This document shows positions 38,680 to 51,079 of a stretch of 64,000 bases of DNA, piece by piece. Both the position numbers and the translations under genes were made by a program. The first letter of the stretch is position 1; each line of letters starts with the position of its first letter. Below the pieces are notes generated by a model. That model saw only the letters and a program-made list of their open reading frames with translations, did no database searches and was not told where the DNA came from. The stretch comes from Vicia villosa. Its lineage: Eukaryota; Streptophyta; Magnoliopsida; Fabales; Fabaceae. The stretch spans positions 51,539,133 to 51,603,132 of the forward strand of contig NC_081183.1 of assembly GCF_029867415.1 (NCBI RefSeq). Reading direction: 5' to 3'.

Positions 38680-39498
38680 TTAGTGTTATTGTTTATTCTT
38701 AGAAAATATAATTTTGGTGTTGTGTTCAGAAGGTACAACTCGTCTTCTCGTGGATACATGTTGGTATTTCATGGGCGCTAAAGGACTTAAATCTTTGGAT
38801 ATTTGTTGTTTTTTATATTGTAGTAGTACACCGTGTGTAAACTTTTTTTATAATTTTGTACACTTGTGTATCCTAGATTAATACTTCTGTAAATTTTAAA
38901 GAATATATATATGCATCTTAGATATTTGGTGGAATGTAATTATATCTTTCACTAGTTAGAAAAATATGACAATAGTGACCTAAATGTGGTATGTGTGTTG
39001 TGCAAAAATTGGGAAAAATAGCGACCTACCTTTGGTCTATGTAGTATTTGAAACTTATACGGAAAATTAGGTACAAAAAAATACAGGTTAAAATAGGAAA
39101 AATAACTATTATACGTTTAAAATAAGAAAACATATTACATTAGGAAAAATGGAAAACTGATGAAAAAAATTATCTATTACATCAGGCAAAGTGGAAAACC
39201 GATGTAAAAACTATCTATTACATCGAGCGGACAAGACAACCAATGTAAAATATGGCGTATATATTTTTTTTTAAAATTGCATTATTTTTCACATCAGACA
39301 TCTGAGTTTAAACGATGTGGTATGTTAATTTTTTGACATCGGGCCATGGCCCGATGTAAAATGTCTCTGGCTTATTACATCGCCTGGCTTTACGTCGGGC
39401 CCAGGCCCGATGAAAAAAGTACTTTCTGCACTAGTGATTGTTACAAAAGTAATTTCATATTTTATGTGGCTTTATATGTATTTTTCTGAATTAGTGCT

Positions 39499-39917
39499 TT
39501 TATGTTCATCAATTAGCAAATGGCAATAGAAAAAAGGCTACATTGCTTCCGCCCAATGTAAGTGTGATGTAAATTAAAATTCTATATTTAATTTAACGAT
39601 AATTTTTCACTACTTATGTCGTTCATTTGTAGACAAGGAAACAACATAACTCTAGTGAATGTGTGTACTATGTGATGAAAAATATGTTGGATATTGTCTC
39701 TGCCAATATAACTGAATCTTTGATGCAGGTAATAAAATAACTTTAATTTGTTATTTACTTTGTGTTTTACGGTTTAATGTGAATTTTCAAAGAATAACTC
39801 TATATTGTTATTTAGGTATTGTAGGTACTTGATGATCCTACAGAATTAACATAAGATAATTTGTATAAGTTGCGACTCCGTTGGGCAAAATGTTTCTTTG
39901 AGTTAAATAAAGATTAA
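39499..39917 (+). pseudogene. Ulp1/C48-like protease tail, unit 26
   Basis: Cys codon intact (GAA TGT) but the following Gly is GTG (Val). The last exon is nearly complete, with TAA at 39915-39917. Rightmost unit of the array. Confidence 0.7.
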
Positions 39918-40127
39918 GCTTTATCTAGTGAGTTATATGGAATTCTCTATATTTATTACTCGATCTAGTTTCTTGACTTTGGTGTTGTCTGTTGATGTTA
40001 GTTAATGTTATTGTTTATTCGCAGCAAATTTAATTTTGGTGTTGTCTTCAGAAGCTACAACTTGTCTTCTCGTGGATACATATTGGTATTTCAAGGGCGC
40101 TAAAGGACCTAAATGGTTGGATATCTG

Positions 40128-40132
40128 TCTTA
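40128..40132. repeat. Target site duplication TCTTA (left)
   Basis: Matches TCTTA at 47709-47713 exactly, bracketing the non-autonomous LTR element. Confidence 0.93.
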
Positions 40133-42842
40133 TGTAACGCCCGAAATTTAATTAATTATTTAATTAAATTGATCGAGGATTTATTCATTGGAATTAGTTG
40201 AAGTCGAGGTTTATCGGTATTATTCTAAAGGCGTAATTAGATTAATCTGTTGATTTGAGAAGTTAAGTTTATGGTCGGATTAATTAGTCGGAGAAATACA
40301 ATTGCGAGTTGGTATTAATTAAGTTAAGGAGCAATTGTAGTTGGGGAATATTATTGGGAATAATATTCGTTATGTTATGTGATTATTCAATTATGTATGT
40401 TATTTGGTTTAATTATGTAATTAGAGTAATATTATGAATTGGGCCTATATAGAATATGAGATTGGATTGTGGGTTAAGCCCAATAAAGAAAAGAAGGATA
40501 GTAAGAGTTAGGGTTTTAGAGATTAAACCTCATTACTCATTTTGTGGAAAAGAAGAGAAAGAAGAGAAATAAGAGAAATAAGAGAGGAAGAGGGAATACT
40601 ATGGCATGAAGAGGAAGAGCTCCATTGAAGGAAGTGAAGCTTTTGCTAAGGTAAGGGTGGGGTTCTTACTCTCTAAGAGTTGGCATGATGATGTTTATGG
40701 TGGGTTAGATTGTATGTTATTCTCCATGGATGTGTGAGTTTGAAATTGTTAGGGTTTATGATAGAATCCATGAAATTGTAACATTAATCATGTTGTTGAT
40801 GTTTGTATGAATGACCCATGGTTAGAAACATGTGTAGGAACCTTCTATGTGTTCTAAAATTTGTTTCAATTGATGTATGGATTGTATATGGGTTAATGGG
40901 TGTTGTATGAGGGGATTAGGGAAGAAAATGGTGAAATCTGAGTTTTCACGCAGCCTGGGTCGACCTATGCCGAACCTGAGTCGACCTAAACAGTCCAGAA
41001 TGCCAAAAATCTATTTTTCCTTCTGTTAGGTCGACCTAGAGGAGTTTTGAGTCGACCTAACTGAGCTTGCATTTGTAAAGACCATAACTTTTGATCCGTA
41101 ACTCCGTTTTAGGCGTCGTTCGAAGCGTTGGAAAGCTAACGTAATGAACTATACCATGATGCAATAAAATGATCCATATGATATAGTTTCCTATTATGTT
41201 TATTAGGATTAAATGATGAACTAGGTTGAGTTTACAAATGAAGTATGGTCCTTGCGATGAATTGACATAATTGTGTTGTAGTATAACTTGACGTATGTTT
41301 TCTTATGATGATACAATATTATTGAGATGATGATAAGTACCTTACTTATGATGAATGAGATAATGATGCATGTGATGATATGCATGATTAACAAAGATGT
41401 TGTATGCTATATGCGATTAATTGTGCGTATTTGATATGTATGAGTCGACGAAGATGCCATGCGATGACTTAACAATATATATGATATTGAATATAACGTA
41501 TTATGATGATTACTTGAATTAAGGAATATGATGAATGTGTTGTTGTTGTTGTACAATATAACGAATTGTTATTGTTATAACATGATGAATTGTTGTTATT
41601 GTTGTAACATGTTGGTGTTTGTTGTTGTTGTGCAATATGTTGAATTGTTATTGTTGCTATGACATAATGAATTTGTCGTTGTTGTTGTAGACCCTATGGT
41701 CACTATTGATAAGTTGTATTATGTTGTTAAGAATTAAGTTGAATAGATGTTGTATGTCGATATGATGTGATGATGTGATTGAGATGTGGTAAATTACTAT
41801 GATACGGTTATTGCCATAGAACCTTGGCATTGAGTTGATGTTGTTTAGTTGATGTGGTTATCTTGTTTAGTTGATGTGGTTATGTTGTTTAAATTGATTA
41901 TGTTGTTCAAGTTGATTATGTCGTTTGAAGTTGATTAAGTGGTTTAAGTTGTGTTTGTGGATGTGCATCATTTAAGTCGCATCCATTGCATTGTTTGAGA
42001 CGGCCCTTGTGGCAAATGTTTGAGACGGCCCTTGTGGCAAATGTTTGAGACGGCCCTTGTGGCAAATGTTTGAGACGGCCCAATGGCAAACTATTTGAGA
42101 CGGGAGTTTTACTCCAATGGTACCACATGCATATGCATAAGTTTGAGTCACATTCGAGTCGCATTTGAATTGCATTTTTATTGTGTTTGGATTGTTGAGA
42201 TGACGAGGTGTTTGTTGTGACGTGATAATGATATGTTTGTGTGATGTATTTGATGTCATACTTGTATATTTGAATATGTGATTAATGACATTGTTTCCGT
42301 TTTGAAAGTTGTATTATATTGATAAGTTGTTTTATGGTAAACTTGTTGTGAGATGTTTTGTGATGCGAAGTGGTGAAATTATGTATGATCTATATCTCCT
42401 ATATTATTTATCATGCATTCCTTTATATTGTAAGATATCTCACCCCTTTGCTGATATTTCCCCTACCATGGGAAATGGGCATGTACTCAAGATTAGTCGT
42501 AGATGTCCGAGGTTATCTATGTGAAGTCTTTATGTTGCTTTATGGCAAGTCGAGTTGGTGTCCATTGCTCTGATACGTAGCACTCGGGGGGATTAGTCGT
42601 TATTATATGATTATTGTATTCCATGATGACATTTTTGTTAAGTTGAATTGAAAGATGTCTATGAGTTGAAATTGGAAGTTATTGGATAAAGTTTTGTTTC
42701 CGAATGCTATGTATCTTTGTTGATTACAATATGAGTATGTTTGTTTGTTTAAGTCGAATTGTGACATCCCATCGTTTGATGAATAATTTTAAATGCACTC
42801 TGATTTTCGTTTATAATTGCGGGGTATATTTGGGGTGTTACA
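40133..42842 (+). repeat. 5' LTR of the LARD-like element
   Basis: From TGTAACGCCC to GGGGTGTTACA. A TATA-like box (TATATAG) lies at about 40446-40452, and a GA-rich tract at 40545-40600 follows in the presumed transcribed leader. The LTR also holds TTG-rich low-complexity sequence (about 41535-41690) and a 25-bp tandem repeat (41994-42068). No protein-coding signal is convincing. Confidence 0.92.
41994..42110. repeat. 25-bp tandem repeat in 5' LTR (3 full copies plus partial)
   Basis: Copies at 41994-42018, 42019-42043 and 42044-42068 start TTTGAGACGG and end GGCAAATG; two degenerate copies follow. Confidence 0.95.
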
Positions 42843-42846
42843 ATAG

Positions 42847-42858
42847 TGGTATCAGAGC
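42847..42858 (+). other. Primer binding site, tRNA-iMet type
   Basis: TGGTATCAGAGC lies 4 bases after the 5' LTR. It is complementary to the 3' end of initiator methionine tRNA, the usual plant gypsy/copia primer. Confidence 0.92.
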
Positions 42859-44944
42859 AGGTCGGTCCGTCCGGCCAATGTTGTTTAATGATGTTTATTC
42901 CCGTGTACACGACGAGTTTGTGAAACACTGTCGGTACTTGTTGTTCTTCTGATCGTTTGTCTGCAGGAATTGGTTTGAAGCTAAGTGGGGGAGAAGCTAT
43001 GCTTCTCAGTTATGTTTCAGTTGTAGGATGTAGTATGCTACTGAGGGCGACAGTGCAAGTGTTGTTGGAGTTTGTTGTTTCCTGAATCGAAGATGAATTG
43101 GATTTAAGATTTTTGTTGCTAATTAAGTGGAGCATCTCGAGGAAGAGGATGAGCAGGAATTTTTTATGTTCACTTCTCGAAGGATGAGGAGCTATGTAGC
43201 GGTTGATGGTATGCGAGCATGGTGCAAGTTCCTGATATGTCTAAAGGTAACTGTAAGTAATGAGAATAAATTCTAGAAGATGGAATTTAGAAAGTGCGAT
43301 GTTCCAGTGTTGCTGATGGACTGTGAAGTTATTGGTTGAGCAAACTTGTGTAAGATGTCGATGTGGGATCTGTGATTAAAAGAAGTATTGCTGTAAGATT
43401 GATGCAAGTGATTGAGGCAGTAGTAGAAGCCGTTGAAGTTGTTGAAACTTTTTGAAGCGCGAGTAAGAATTGGTGATGCGAAGAGATGAGTATGATTTCA
43501 ATAATAAGAAGCGTGGATAATGGTGTACATGAATTTTGTTCTGATGTATCGTCAGAGGTGCTTAAGGAAGTAGCTGCAAGACGTCGGTGTTATTTTTGTT
43601 CAGATGATTTTGGAAGATTAGTGAATTACGGAATCATATTACTTCTGGTCATATGAGTACAAGTTGGAAAAGAACATTATTAATGTTGGTAATGATGGTT
43701 TATAATCCATTATGGTTGTCGGCTATCTATTGACAAATTGAGGACTTGATCACCCTTAATCTCTTGTTGATAATAGACGGAATCGTAATTGAATGACATA
43801 GACGTGTCTTGCTAGCTTGATAGTGCATAAAGGGATGAATGTTATGTCGTGAAGATAGTTGATCTCTGGTTGGTGTGAATCAACGGAAAAGTATCCATGA
43901 ATGATTAAGAAGTAACGAACAGGTCAGAGAAGCTGGTTTATAGGCGAGATAGCATCGCAAGTGTAGGATTGAGAAAGTCGAGTGAACAACAGTTTTGTGA
44001 TGGATGTTTAAGGAAGTCTGAACTAGATTAAGACTTTGAACCATATGATTGACGGAAATATATAATGTGGACGGTGACTTAAGATGGATTATTAGAGTTG
44101 CGCAGCGGATGTGTAATGTGGCACAGTTTTCATGCATGTGTGTTTGTTAGAGATAGAAAATCAAGTATTAGAGGCCTAGGAGAATGATATGTTTTGATCT
44201 ACATGTTTGAGGTGGTGGTTGTTGAGATAAGAACGATGTATCGGAGATATGATATTTTCTCGTGAATACTTGTTGAGTTTATAAGGATAATATAAGGGAT
44301 GTTAGTTGATGGCGGAGTTGGGTGTATTCGTCGAGTAATCTTGGTAAGTTGACGTTATAGTGATTTTATTTCTGTTGTCATGATATTGTTGTTGGACTCT
44401 GTAAGTAAGAAGTGTATTTCGTACTATGACTGAGTTGAGTATGCTGGCTATGTCACTATAAGAGTGATACAACGAGGCGGAGAGAAAGTTGTTGGTGTTT
44501 GTTGAAGATTGGCATGTATAATTATGGGAATGAAAGTACGTATATGTTCTGGTGTTGAGAATGTTGTTAATACAATAATGGTATGGCATTGAACGGCCAA
44601 GTATATGAGGATTAAGATTGTTACTACCTTAAGGATCGATAGTCAAGGTATTGTTGAACATTGATGACTCTGTTGCTAAGTTAATGAAGTGAGATTGTAT
44701 CTCCATATATAAGCGTGTTAAAGTTGTTGTTACCATAAGTATTGGTGAGTCGAGAGATTCCTGATATGGTTGGTAAATTGCTAACGAGTATGTTGTTAAG
44801 ATGTTGAATAATTGACACCGGATTTAAGTCAGATTGAGTTATTTTGGTAGTCGAAGTATTGTCAAACGCAATTGAGAATTGGAGACTTGGAAGCGAAGTT
44901 GAGGACGTTTATGTCGGATGGATTTTCGAGGACGAAAATATTCT

Positions 44945-44958
44945 AAGTGGGGGAGAGT
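44945..44958 (+). other. Polypurine tract of LARD-like element
   Basis: AAGTGGGGGAGAGT directly precedes the 3' LTR; plus-strand DNA synthesis would start here. Confidence 0.88.
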
Positions 44959-47708
44959 TGTAACGCCCTAAATTTAATTAATTATTTAATTAAATTGATC
45001 GAGGATTTATTCATTGGAATTAGTTGAAGTCGAGGTTTATCGGTATTATTCTAAAGGCGTGATTGGATTAATATGTTGATTTGAGAAGTTAAGTTTATGG
45101 TCGGATTAATTAGTCGGAGAAATACAATTGCGAGTTGGTATTAATTAAGTTAAGGAGCAATTGTAGTTGGGGAATATTATTGTGAATAATATTCGTTATG
45201 TTATGTGACTATTCAATTATGTGTGTTATTTGGCTTAATTATGTAATTAGAGTAATATTATGAATTGGGCCTATATAGAATATGAGATTGGATTGTGGGT
45301 TAAGCCCAATAAAGAAATGAAGGATAGTAAGAGTTAGGGTTTTAGAGATTAAACCTCATTACTCATTTTGTGGAAAAAAAATAAAGAAGAGAAAGAAGAG
45401 AAAGAAGAGAGGAAGAGAGAATGCTATGGCATGAAGAGGAAGAGCTCCATTGAAGGAAGTGAAGCTTTTGCTAAGGTAAGGGTGGGGTTCTTACTCTCTA
45501 AGGGTTGGCATGATGATGTTTATGGTGGGTTAGATTGTATGTTATTCTCCATGGATGTGTGAGTTTGAAATTGTTAGGGTTTATGATAGAATCCATGAAA
45601 TTGTGACATTAATCATGTTGTTGATGTTTGTATGAATGACCCATGGTTAGAAACATGTGTAGGAACCTTCTATGTGTTCTAAATTTCGTTTCAATTGATG
45701 TATGGATTGTATATGGGTTAATGGGTGTTGTATGAGGGGATTATGGAAGAAAATGGTGAAATCTGAGTTTTCACGCAGCCTGGGTCGACCTATGCCGAAC
45801 CTGAGTCGACCTAAACAGTCCAGAATGCCAAAAATCTATTTTTCCTTCTGTTAGGTCGACCTAGAGGAGTTTTGAGTCGACCTAACTGAGTTTGCGTCGA
45901 CCTAGAGAAGTTTTGAGTCGACCTAACTGAGCTTGCATTTGTAAAGACCATAACTTTTGATCCGTAACTCCGTTTTAGGCGCCGTTCGAAGCGTTGGAAA
46001 GTTAACTTAATGAACTATACCATGATGCAATAAAATGATCCATATGATATAGTTTCCTATTATGTTTATTAGGATTAAATGATGAACTATTTTGAGTTAA
46101 CAAATGAAGTATGCTCCTTGCGATGAATTGACATAATTGTGTTGTAGTATAACTTGACGTATGTTTTCTTATGATGATACAATATTATTGAGATGATGAT
46201 AAGTACCTTCCTTATGATGAATGAGATAATGATGCATGTGATGATATGCATGATTAACAAAGATGTTGTATGCTATATGCGATTAATTGTGCGTATTTGA
46301 TATGTATGAGTCGACGAAGATGCCATGCGATGACTTAACAATATATATGATATTGAATATAACGTATTATGATGATTACTTGAATTAAGGAATATGATGA
46401 ATGTGTTGTTGTTGTTGTACAATATAACGAATTGTTATTGTTATAACATGATGAATTGTTGTTATTGTTGTAACATGTTGGTGTTTGTTGTTGTTGTGCA
46501 ATATGATGAATTGTTATTGTTGCTATGACATAATGAATTTGTCGTTGTTGTTGTAGACCCTATGGTCACTATTGATAAGTTGTATTATGTTGTTAAGAAT
46601 TAAGTTGAATAGATGTTGTATGTCGATATGATGTGATGATGTGATTGAGATGTGGTAAATTACTATGATACGGTTATTGCCATAGAACCTTGGCATTGAG
46701 TTGATGTTGTTTAGTTGATGTGGTTATGTTGTTTAGTTGATGTGGTTATGTTGTTTAAATTGATTATGTTGTTCAAGTTGATTATGTCGTTTGAAGTTGA
46801 TTAAGTGGTTTAAGTTGTGTTTGTGGATGTGCATCATTTGAGTCGCATCCATTGCATTGTTTGAGACGGCCCTTGTGGCAAATGTTTGAGACGGCCCTTG
46901 TGGCAAATGTTTGAGACGGCCCTTGTGGCAAATGTTTAAGACGGCCCAATGGCAAACTATTTGAGACGGGAGTTTTACTCCAATGGTACCACATGCATAT
47001 GCATAAGTTTGAGTCACATTCGAGTCGCATTTGAATTGCATTTTTATTGTGTTTGGATTGTTGAGATGACGAGGTGTTTGTTGTGACGTGATAATGATAT
47101 GTTTGTGTGATGTATTTGATGTCATACTTGTATATTTGAATATGTGATTAATGACATTGTTTCCGTTTTGAAAGTTGTTTTATATTGATAAGTTGTTTTA
47201 TGGTAAACTTGTTGTGAGATGTTTTGTGATGCGAAGTGGTGAAATTATGTATGATCTATATCTCCTATATTATTTATCATGCATTCCTTTATATTGTAAG
47301 ATATCTCACCCCTTTGCTGATATTTCCCCTACCATGGGAAATGGGCAGGTACTCAAGATTAGTCGTGGATGTCCGAGGTTATCTATGTGAAGTCTTTATG
47401 TTGCTTTATGGCAAGTCGAGTTGGTGTCCATTGCTCTGATACGTAGCACTCGGGGGGGTTAGTCGTTACTATATGATTATTGTATTCCATGATGACATTT
47501 TTGTTAAGTTGAATTGAAAGATGTCTATGAGTTGAAATTGGAAGTTATTGGATAAAGTTTTGTTTCCGAATGCTATGTATCTTTGTTGATTACAATATGA
47601 GTATGTTTGTTTGTTTAAGTCGAACTGTGACATCCCATCGTTTGATGAATAATTTTAAATGCACTATGATTTTCGTTTATAATTACGGCGTAGATTTGGG
47701 GTGTTACA
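44959..47708 (+). repeat. 3' LTR of the LARD-like element
   Basis: Direct copy of 40133-42842, starting TGTAACGCCCT and ending GGGGTGTTACA. A TATA-like box sits at about 45272-45278 and the 25-bp repeat at 46860-46934. It is about 40 bp longer than the 5' LTR because of a local duplication at 45855-45936. Confidence 0.92.
45855..45936. repeat. 41-bp tandem duplication private to 3' LTR
   Basis: Two adjacent copies (45855-45895, 45896-45936) begin GTCGACCTAGAG; the 5' LTR has one copy near 41029-41069. Confidence 0.92.
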
Positions 47709-50307
47709 TCTTACCCCAAAATTTGCCCATCTCATTTCACCTTTCAAAACTCATATCAATGTTCAAAACTCAAAGGCACACTCTCCTGGACAATGACCTC
47801 CTGAACTAGGGTTTTGAATTCTCTAAAGAAAATGAATGAATCAAGGTCTCCAATAGATTTCATATGGCTTATGATATTTCAAATTATCTCCAATTCCAAG
47901 GATAGCTCAGTCAATTGCTCAGAAAGTCAACAGTCGACTTGTTTGACGTAAAAGTCAATTGTGGTCAAAGTACAGTCAAAATTCCTGATTTTTTGTCAAC
48001 ATCCTTATTTTGAAGTATCATTCATCATTTGATCAAGGATTGATCTTGATTCCTCAAAGAAAGTTCAGAAATTAACAAAACCTAAAGTTTCTAAATTAGG
48101 GTGTTTTTGACCTAAAGTCAATTGAACTTTGACCAGCCATAACTCTCACAAGGAACATCAAAAATTTCCCATCCAACACTCAGTTTGAAGGAAATTGAAT
48201 TCTCTACAACTTTGTCTCTCACATGCCAAGGTTAGAAATGATTCATTTGAGAGGTATGGACCAAACGATTATAGGTCCTTTTTGAAAGTCAACCAAAAGC
48301 AGTTTTTTATCATAGCCCATATCATCAAGATAAAATCTAAAAATGGAAAAAGGTTCCAAAGTGGCATGTAGGGGACATCTCGAGGTTTCCAAAAAGTCCC
48401 AGAACTCCTCCATATCTTAATAATTGAGGGAGATATGCCTTTTCAAAGTAGGACAATTTTAAGAAGAAAAATATGAAATAAAATGCTCTAAAATGAATCT
48501 TTTTGCAAAGAAACCCAATCTTTCTTGATCCAATATTCATCCTCATGATATCCAAGATTCAAAATTCAGTTGCCACGAAATTACATGATTTAATTGGTTT
48601 TATATGAATTTTTATTCATTTAATAAGTAATTAAAATAAAATATTCAAGGAAATTTGGAAAAGAGTTGATTTGGATTTGATTTCCAATAAAATTAACTGG
48701 ATTAAATAGCATATTTTCCATTTAATTTCGTGCAAACAAGTTTGTTGAAGATTGGATATGATATTTGGCAAAAATAGAAACTTTAAAATCATATTGAAAT
48801 CAAATTTCAAATGATTGATTCAAGAGGATTTTGGTCATTATTGTTAACCTAAATCATTCTACTATAAGTATATGATCATTCCAGACCACAAGGGGACGAG
48901 TTCTTGCAGTCAGAAGCCATAAGTGAAGATCTTAAAATTCAAGAAAAAGTAGAATTCGGTTTTGGAGATAGAGGAAGGTTCAAGCCATTCCAAGCATCCA
49001 AGAAGATTCCTTGAAGCATTCTGAAACTGTTTGGATCACTACACGACATCAACACCCCAGATTTACCTCCACTAAGCCACAATTTTCACTTTTTTTAAAC
49101 TTCTTCGATCTTAATGATTCATGCATTACAACTGGATTTTGTTTGCATATTCATGATCATGTTAATTCTCTTATGGATTTTGGAGCTTTAATTGTGTTTC
49201 TATGCTTGAATGAATGATGTGCCATAGTTAGGGTTCGTAAGCTTGAAAGAGGGTTTTTCTATAAGGTAAAATTAGGTTAAATCTCAGGCACCATTGAATT
49301 CGTGGCATCTGGATGATCGTGTCTGTATGGTCGCGAAAGATTTTTGCTTCGTTTTGTGGGTTCTTTGATTTGGCCGGTGTAATATGTATGGCTTTTTATA
49401 GCGTTTCGGTAAAAAGCGTTGTAAAAGCGCATTCTAGATTTTTCAATGAAGAAGACGAAGGCGTGTCACGCTACCATTGGTCCGTTTGAAATATAAAAAA
49501 AAAGTGCGCTGGCTTTTGATTGCTGAAGGATTCGGTGTTCCAACGGTCCATGCACGCACGATGCAGCCACGCTTCTCCACCCTCAGATCTCATCCGTTCC
49601 AGGAGCTTACGATCATATCATGCGCCATCAGCCATGTTACACCTGATCAGAAGCTAAGTTTTTTTCAATTTTTTTTATTTATTTTTAATTACATAAATCT
49701 TTTTTTTGTTATTTATTTATTTCTTTTCTATCTTAATATTTTTATTTAAATTATTTAAACCATCTTTTATTTGGTAAATAATATTTTCCCGACCTTTAAA
49801 TATATTTAATCGAATATTCGATTTTTCTCATAATATTAAAAATAATTGTTTTTTTTTAAAACAATAAAAATTATTATTTGTTGTACATTGTTTTTTAATC
49901 AACTAAATAATCAAGATTAATCCAATAATTATTTAATTGTCATATTTTATCGAACATTCGATTTTCTTAACCTTTAATGGTTATTTAAAATATTAAAATA
50001 TTTACTTATTTTATTTAAACCAATTGTTTTAACCCTGGTTTATCTTGATCAATTAGGGTTGTAGATCTTTAATGCACTAACTTTTCCCTTCTTCGTTCTT
50101 AATTTTCAAGGTTAATTAAGGATCGATGAAGGCTCGAGATATTTAAATTAATTGTTTTTTCCTCTTACTTTCTGCCTTTATTCTCTGCATCAACGGGTTT
50201 TGGCCATGTAATCCCCCACCCGAGGCCACGTGATTGTGCCACACACACACCTTTGGGGTAGCCTCTCTTGTTGCCTTGTTGCCTTATTATTTGTTGCCTT
50301 TAATAAT
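47709..50307 (+). mobile_element. Part of a large LTR-like sequence interrupted by the LARD element
   Basis: Starts TCTTACCCCAAAATTTGCCC. Joined to the bases left of the LARD insertion, the pre-insertion text reads TG|TCTTACCCC, a TG start at 40126. The body is AT-rich with GTCAA-rich stretches (about 47925-48000), a TATA-like box (CTATAAGTATATG, about 48859-48871) and no coding frame over 90 codons. Style resembles the multi-kilobase LTRs of Tat/Ogre-type gypsy elements of legumes; that family name is inference. The right end stops at the copia LTR at 50308 without a visible TG/CA terminus of its own. Confidence 0.45.
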
Positions 50308-51065
50308 TGAAGGATAGAAAAACACTTAGAAAGGGGGGGTTTGAATAAGTGTAGTTTCAAAACTTGTAAGATAAAAACAACTTTGCACAATTATTTTTAT
50401 CCTGGTTCGTTGTTAACTAAACTACTCAAGTCCACCCTTCTCAGGTGATTTACCTCAACTGAGGATTTAATCCACTAATCAATCAAGATTACAATGGTTT
50501 TCCACTTAGACACTGCTAAGTCTTCTAGAGTCTACTGATCACAACCTGATCACTCTAGGAACAACCTGCTTAGATACCCTCTAAGACTTTTCTCTAGAGT
50601 CTTCTGATCAAATGATCACTCTAGTCCTTTACAACTTAATGTAAACAAATTCTAAGAGTATTACAATGCTTCTTAAAAGCTATAATCAGAACTGTGATAT
50701 TTCTCTTACAATTTAAAGCTTAATCTCACTATGATATTACAACAGCAATAAGTGAGGTTGAAGATGAAGTTTGAGAGCTTTTGATTTTAACAGCGTTTCT
50801 GTAAATATGCACAAGTGGTATATGAAATCGTAACCTTGCTTCTCATCAGAACTTCATTTTATAGGCGTATGAGAAGATGACCGTTGGGAGCATTTAATGC
50901 TTTGCGTATTCCGTACAGCATTGCATTTAATGTTTCACTCTTTTGTCAACTACCTCGAGCCTTGCTTTTGCTGCGACTACTGACGTTGCCGTTAATAGCT
51001 TCTAACGTTCCTTAATGTTATCATCAAAACACATAATATTGATCAGAACAAATCTTGTTCTAACA
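50308..51065 (-). repeat. 3' LTR of the copia element (shortened)
   Basis: 758 bp, with TGTTAGAAC… (minus strand) at the 51065 end. Compared with the 5' LTR it lacks about 350-375 bp: GTTCCTT is joined directly to AATGTTATCATC near 51010, where the 5' LTR holds the 60285-60675 segment. CTT is present at both edges, consistent with a short-homology deletion. The other terminus is drifted (TGAAGGATAG for TGAAGGAGTG). Confidence 0.9.
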
Positions 51066-51079
51066 ATCCCCCCCTTTTT
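51066..51079 (-). other. Polypurine tract of the copia element
   Basis: On the minus strand AAAAAGGGGGGGAT abuts the TG of the 3' LTR. Confidence 0.9.

Larger units (their letters stand above)
31062..40125 (+). repeat. Zone C: diverged and deleted edge of the array
   Basis: Unit ends fall at 32407, 33757, 35016, 36068, 37210 and 39436. Spacings are 1346, 1350, 1259, 1052, 1142 and 2226 bp; the last becomes about 1321 once the inserted solo LTR and its target duplicate are removed. Units differ from each other much more than in zone B and carry private deletions. CTGCACTAGTG is intact in most. Homology stops at about 40125 (GGTTGGATATC), where LTR sequence begins. Confidence 0.9.
42843..44958 (+). 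other. Interior of LARD-like element, no coding capacity seen
   Basis: 2.1 kb of AT-rich sequence with stops in all frames and no open frame longer than about 95 codons. I find none of the conserved gag, RT or integrase motifs. It may carry packaging and dimerisation signals; none can be pinpointed by eye. Confidence 0.8.
40133..47708 (+). mobile_element. Complete non-autonomous LTR retrotransposon (LARD-like)
   Basis: A 7576-bp element with 2710- and 2750-bp direct LTRs (TG…CA), a 5-bp target duplication, PBS and polypurine tract, but only 2116 bp of interior and no recognisable gag, protease, RT, RNase H or integrase. This is the architecture of large retrotransposon derivatives, which depend on proteins from an autonomous partner. 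The end of the interior (TTTTCGAGGACGAAAATATTC) followed by a G-rich tract is typical of Ty3-gypsy chromoviruses of the Tekay/Del type, so that lineage is the inferred partner. The LTRs differ by scattered substitutions and one 41-bp duplication, suggesting a fairly recent insertion. Confidence 0.9.

Noticed and set aside
42309..42952. Overlapping 67-82-codon plus-strand frames near the end of the 5' LTR, repeated at 47175-47809
   Set aside because: Duplicated because they are in the two LTRs; no domain, differing ends between copies, and the second runs past the LTR into other sequence.
46733..47125. 130-codon minus-strand frame in the 3' LTR (also a 95-codon counterpart at 41972)
   Set aside because: It reads through the 25-bp tandem repeat (CHKGRLKHLPQGPSQ pattern) and low-complexity Asn/Gln sequence; the two LTR copies do not keep the same length, so it is not a gene.
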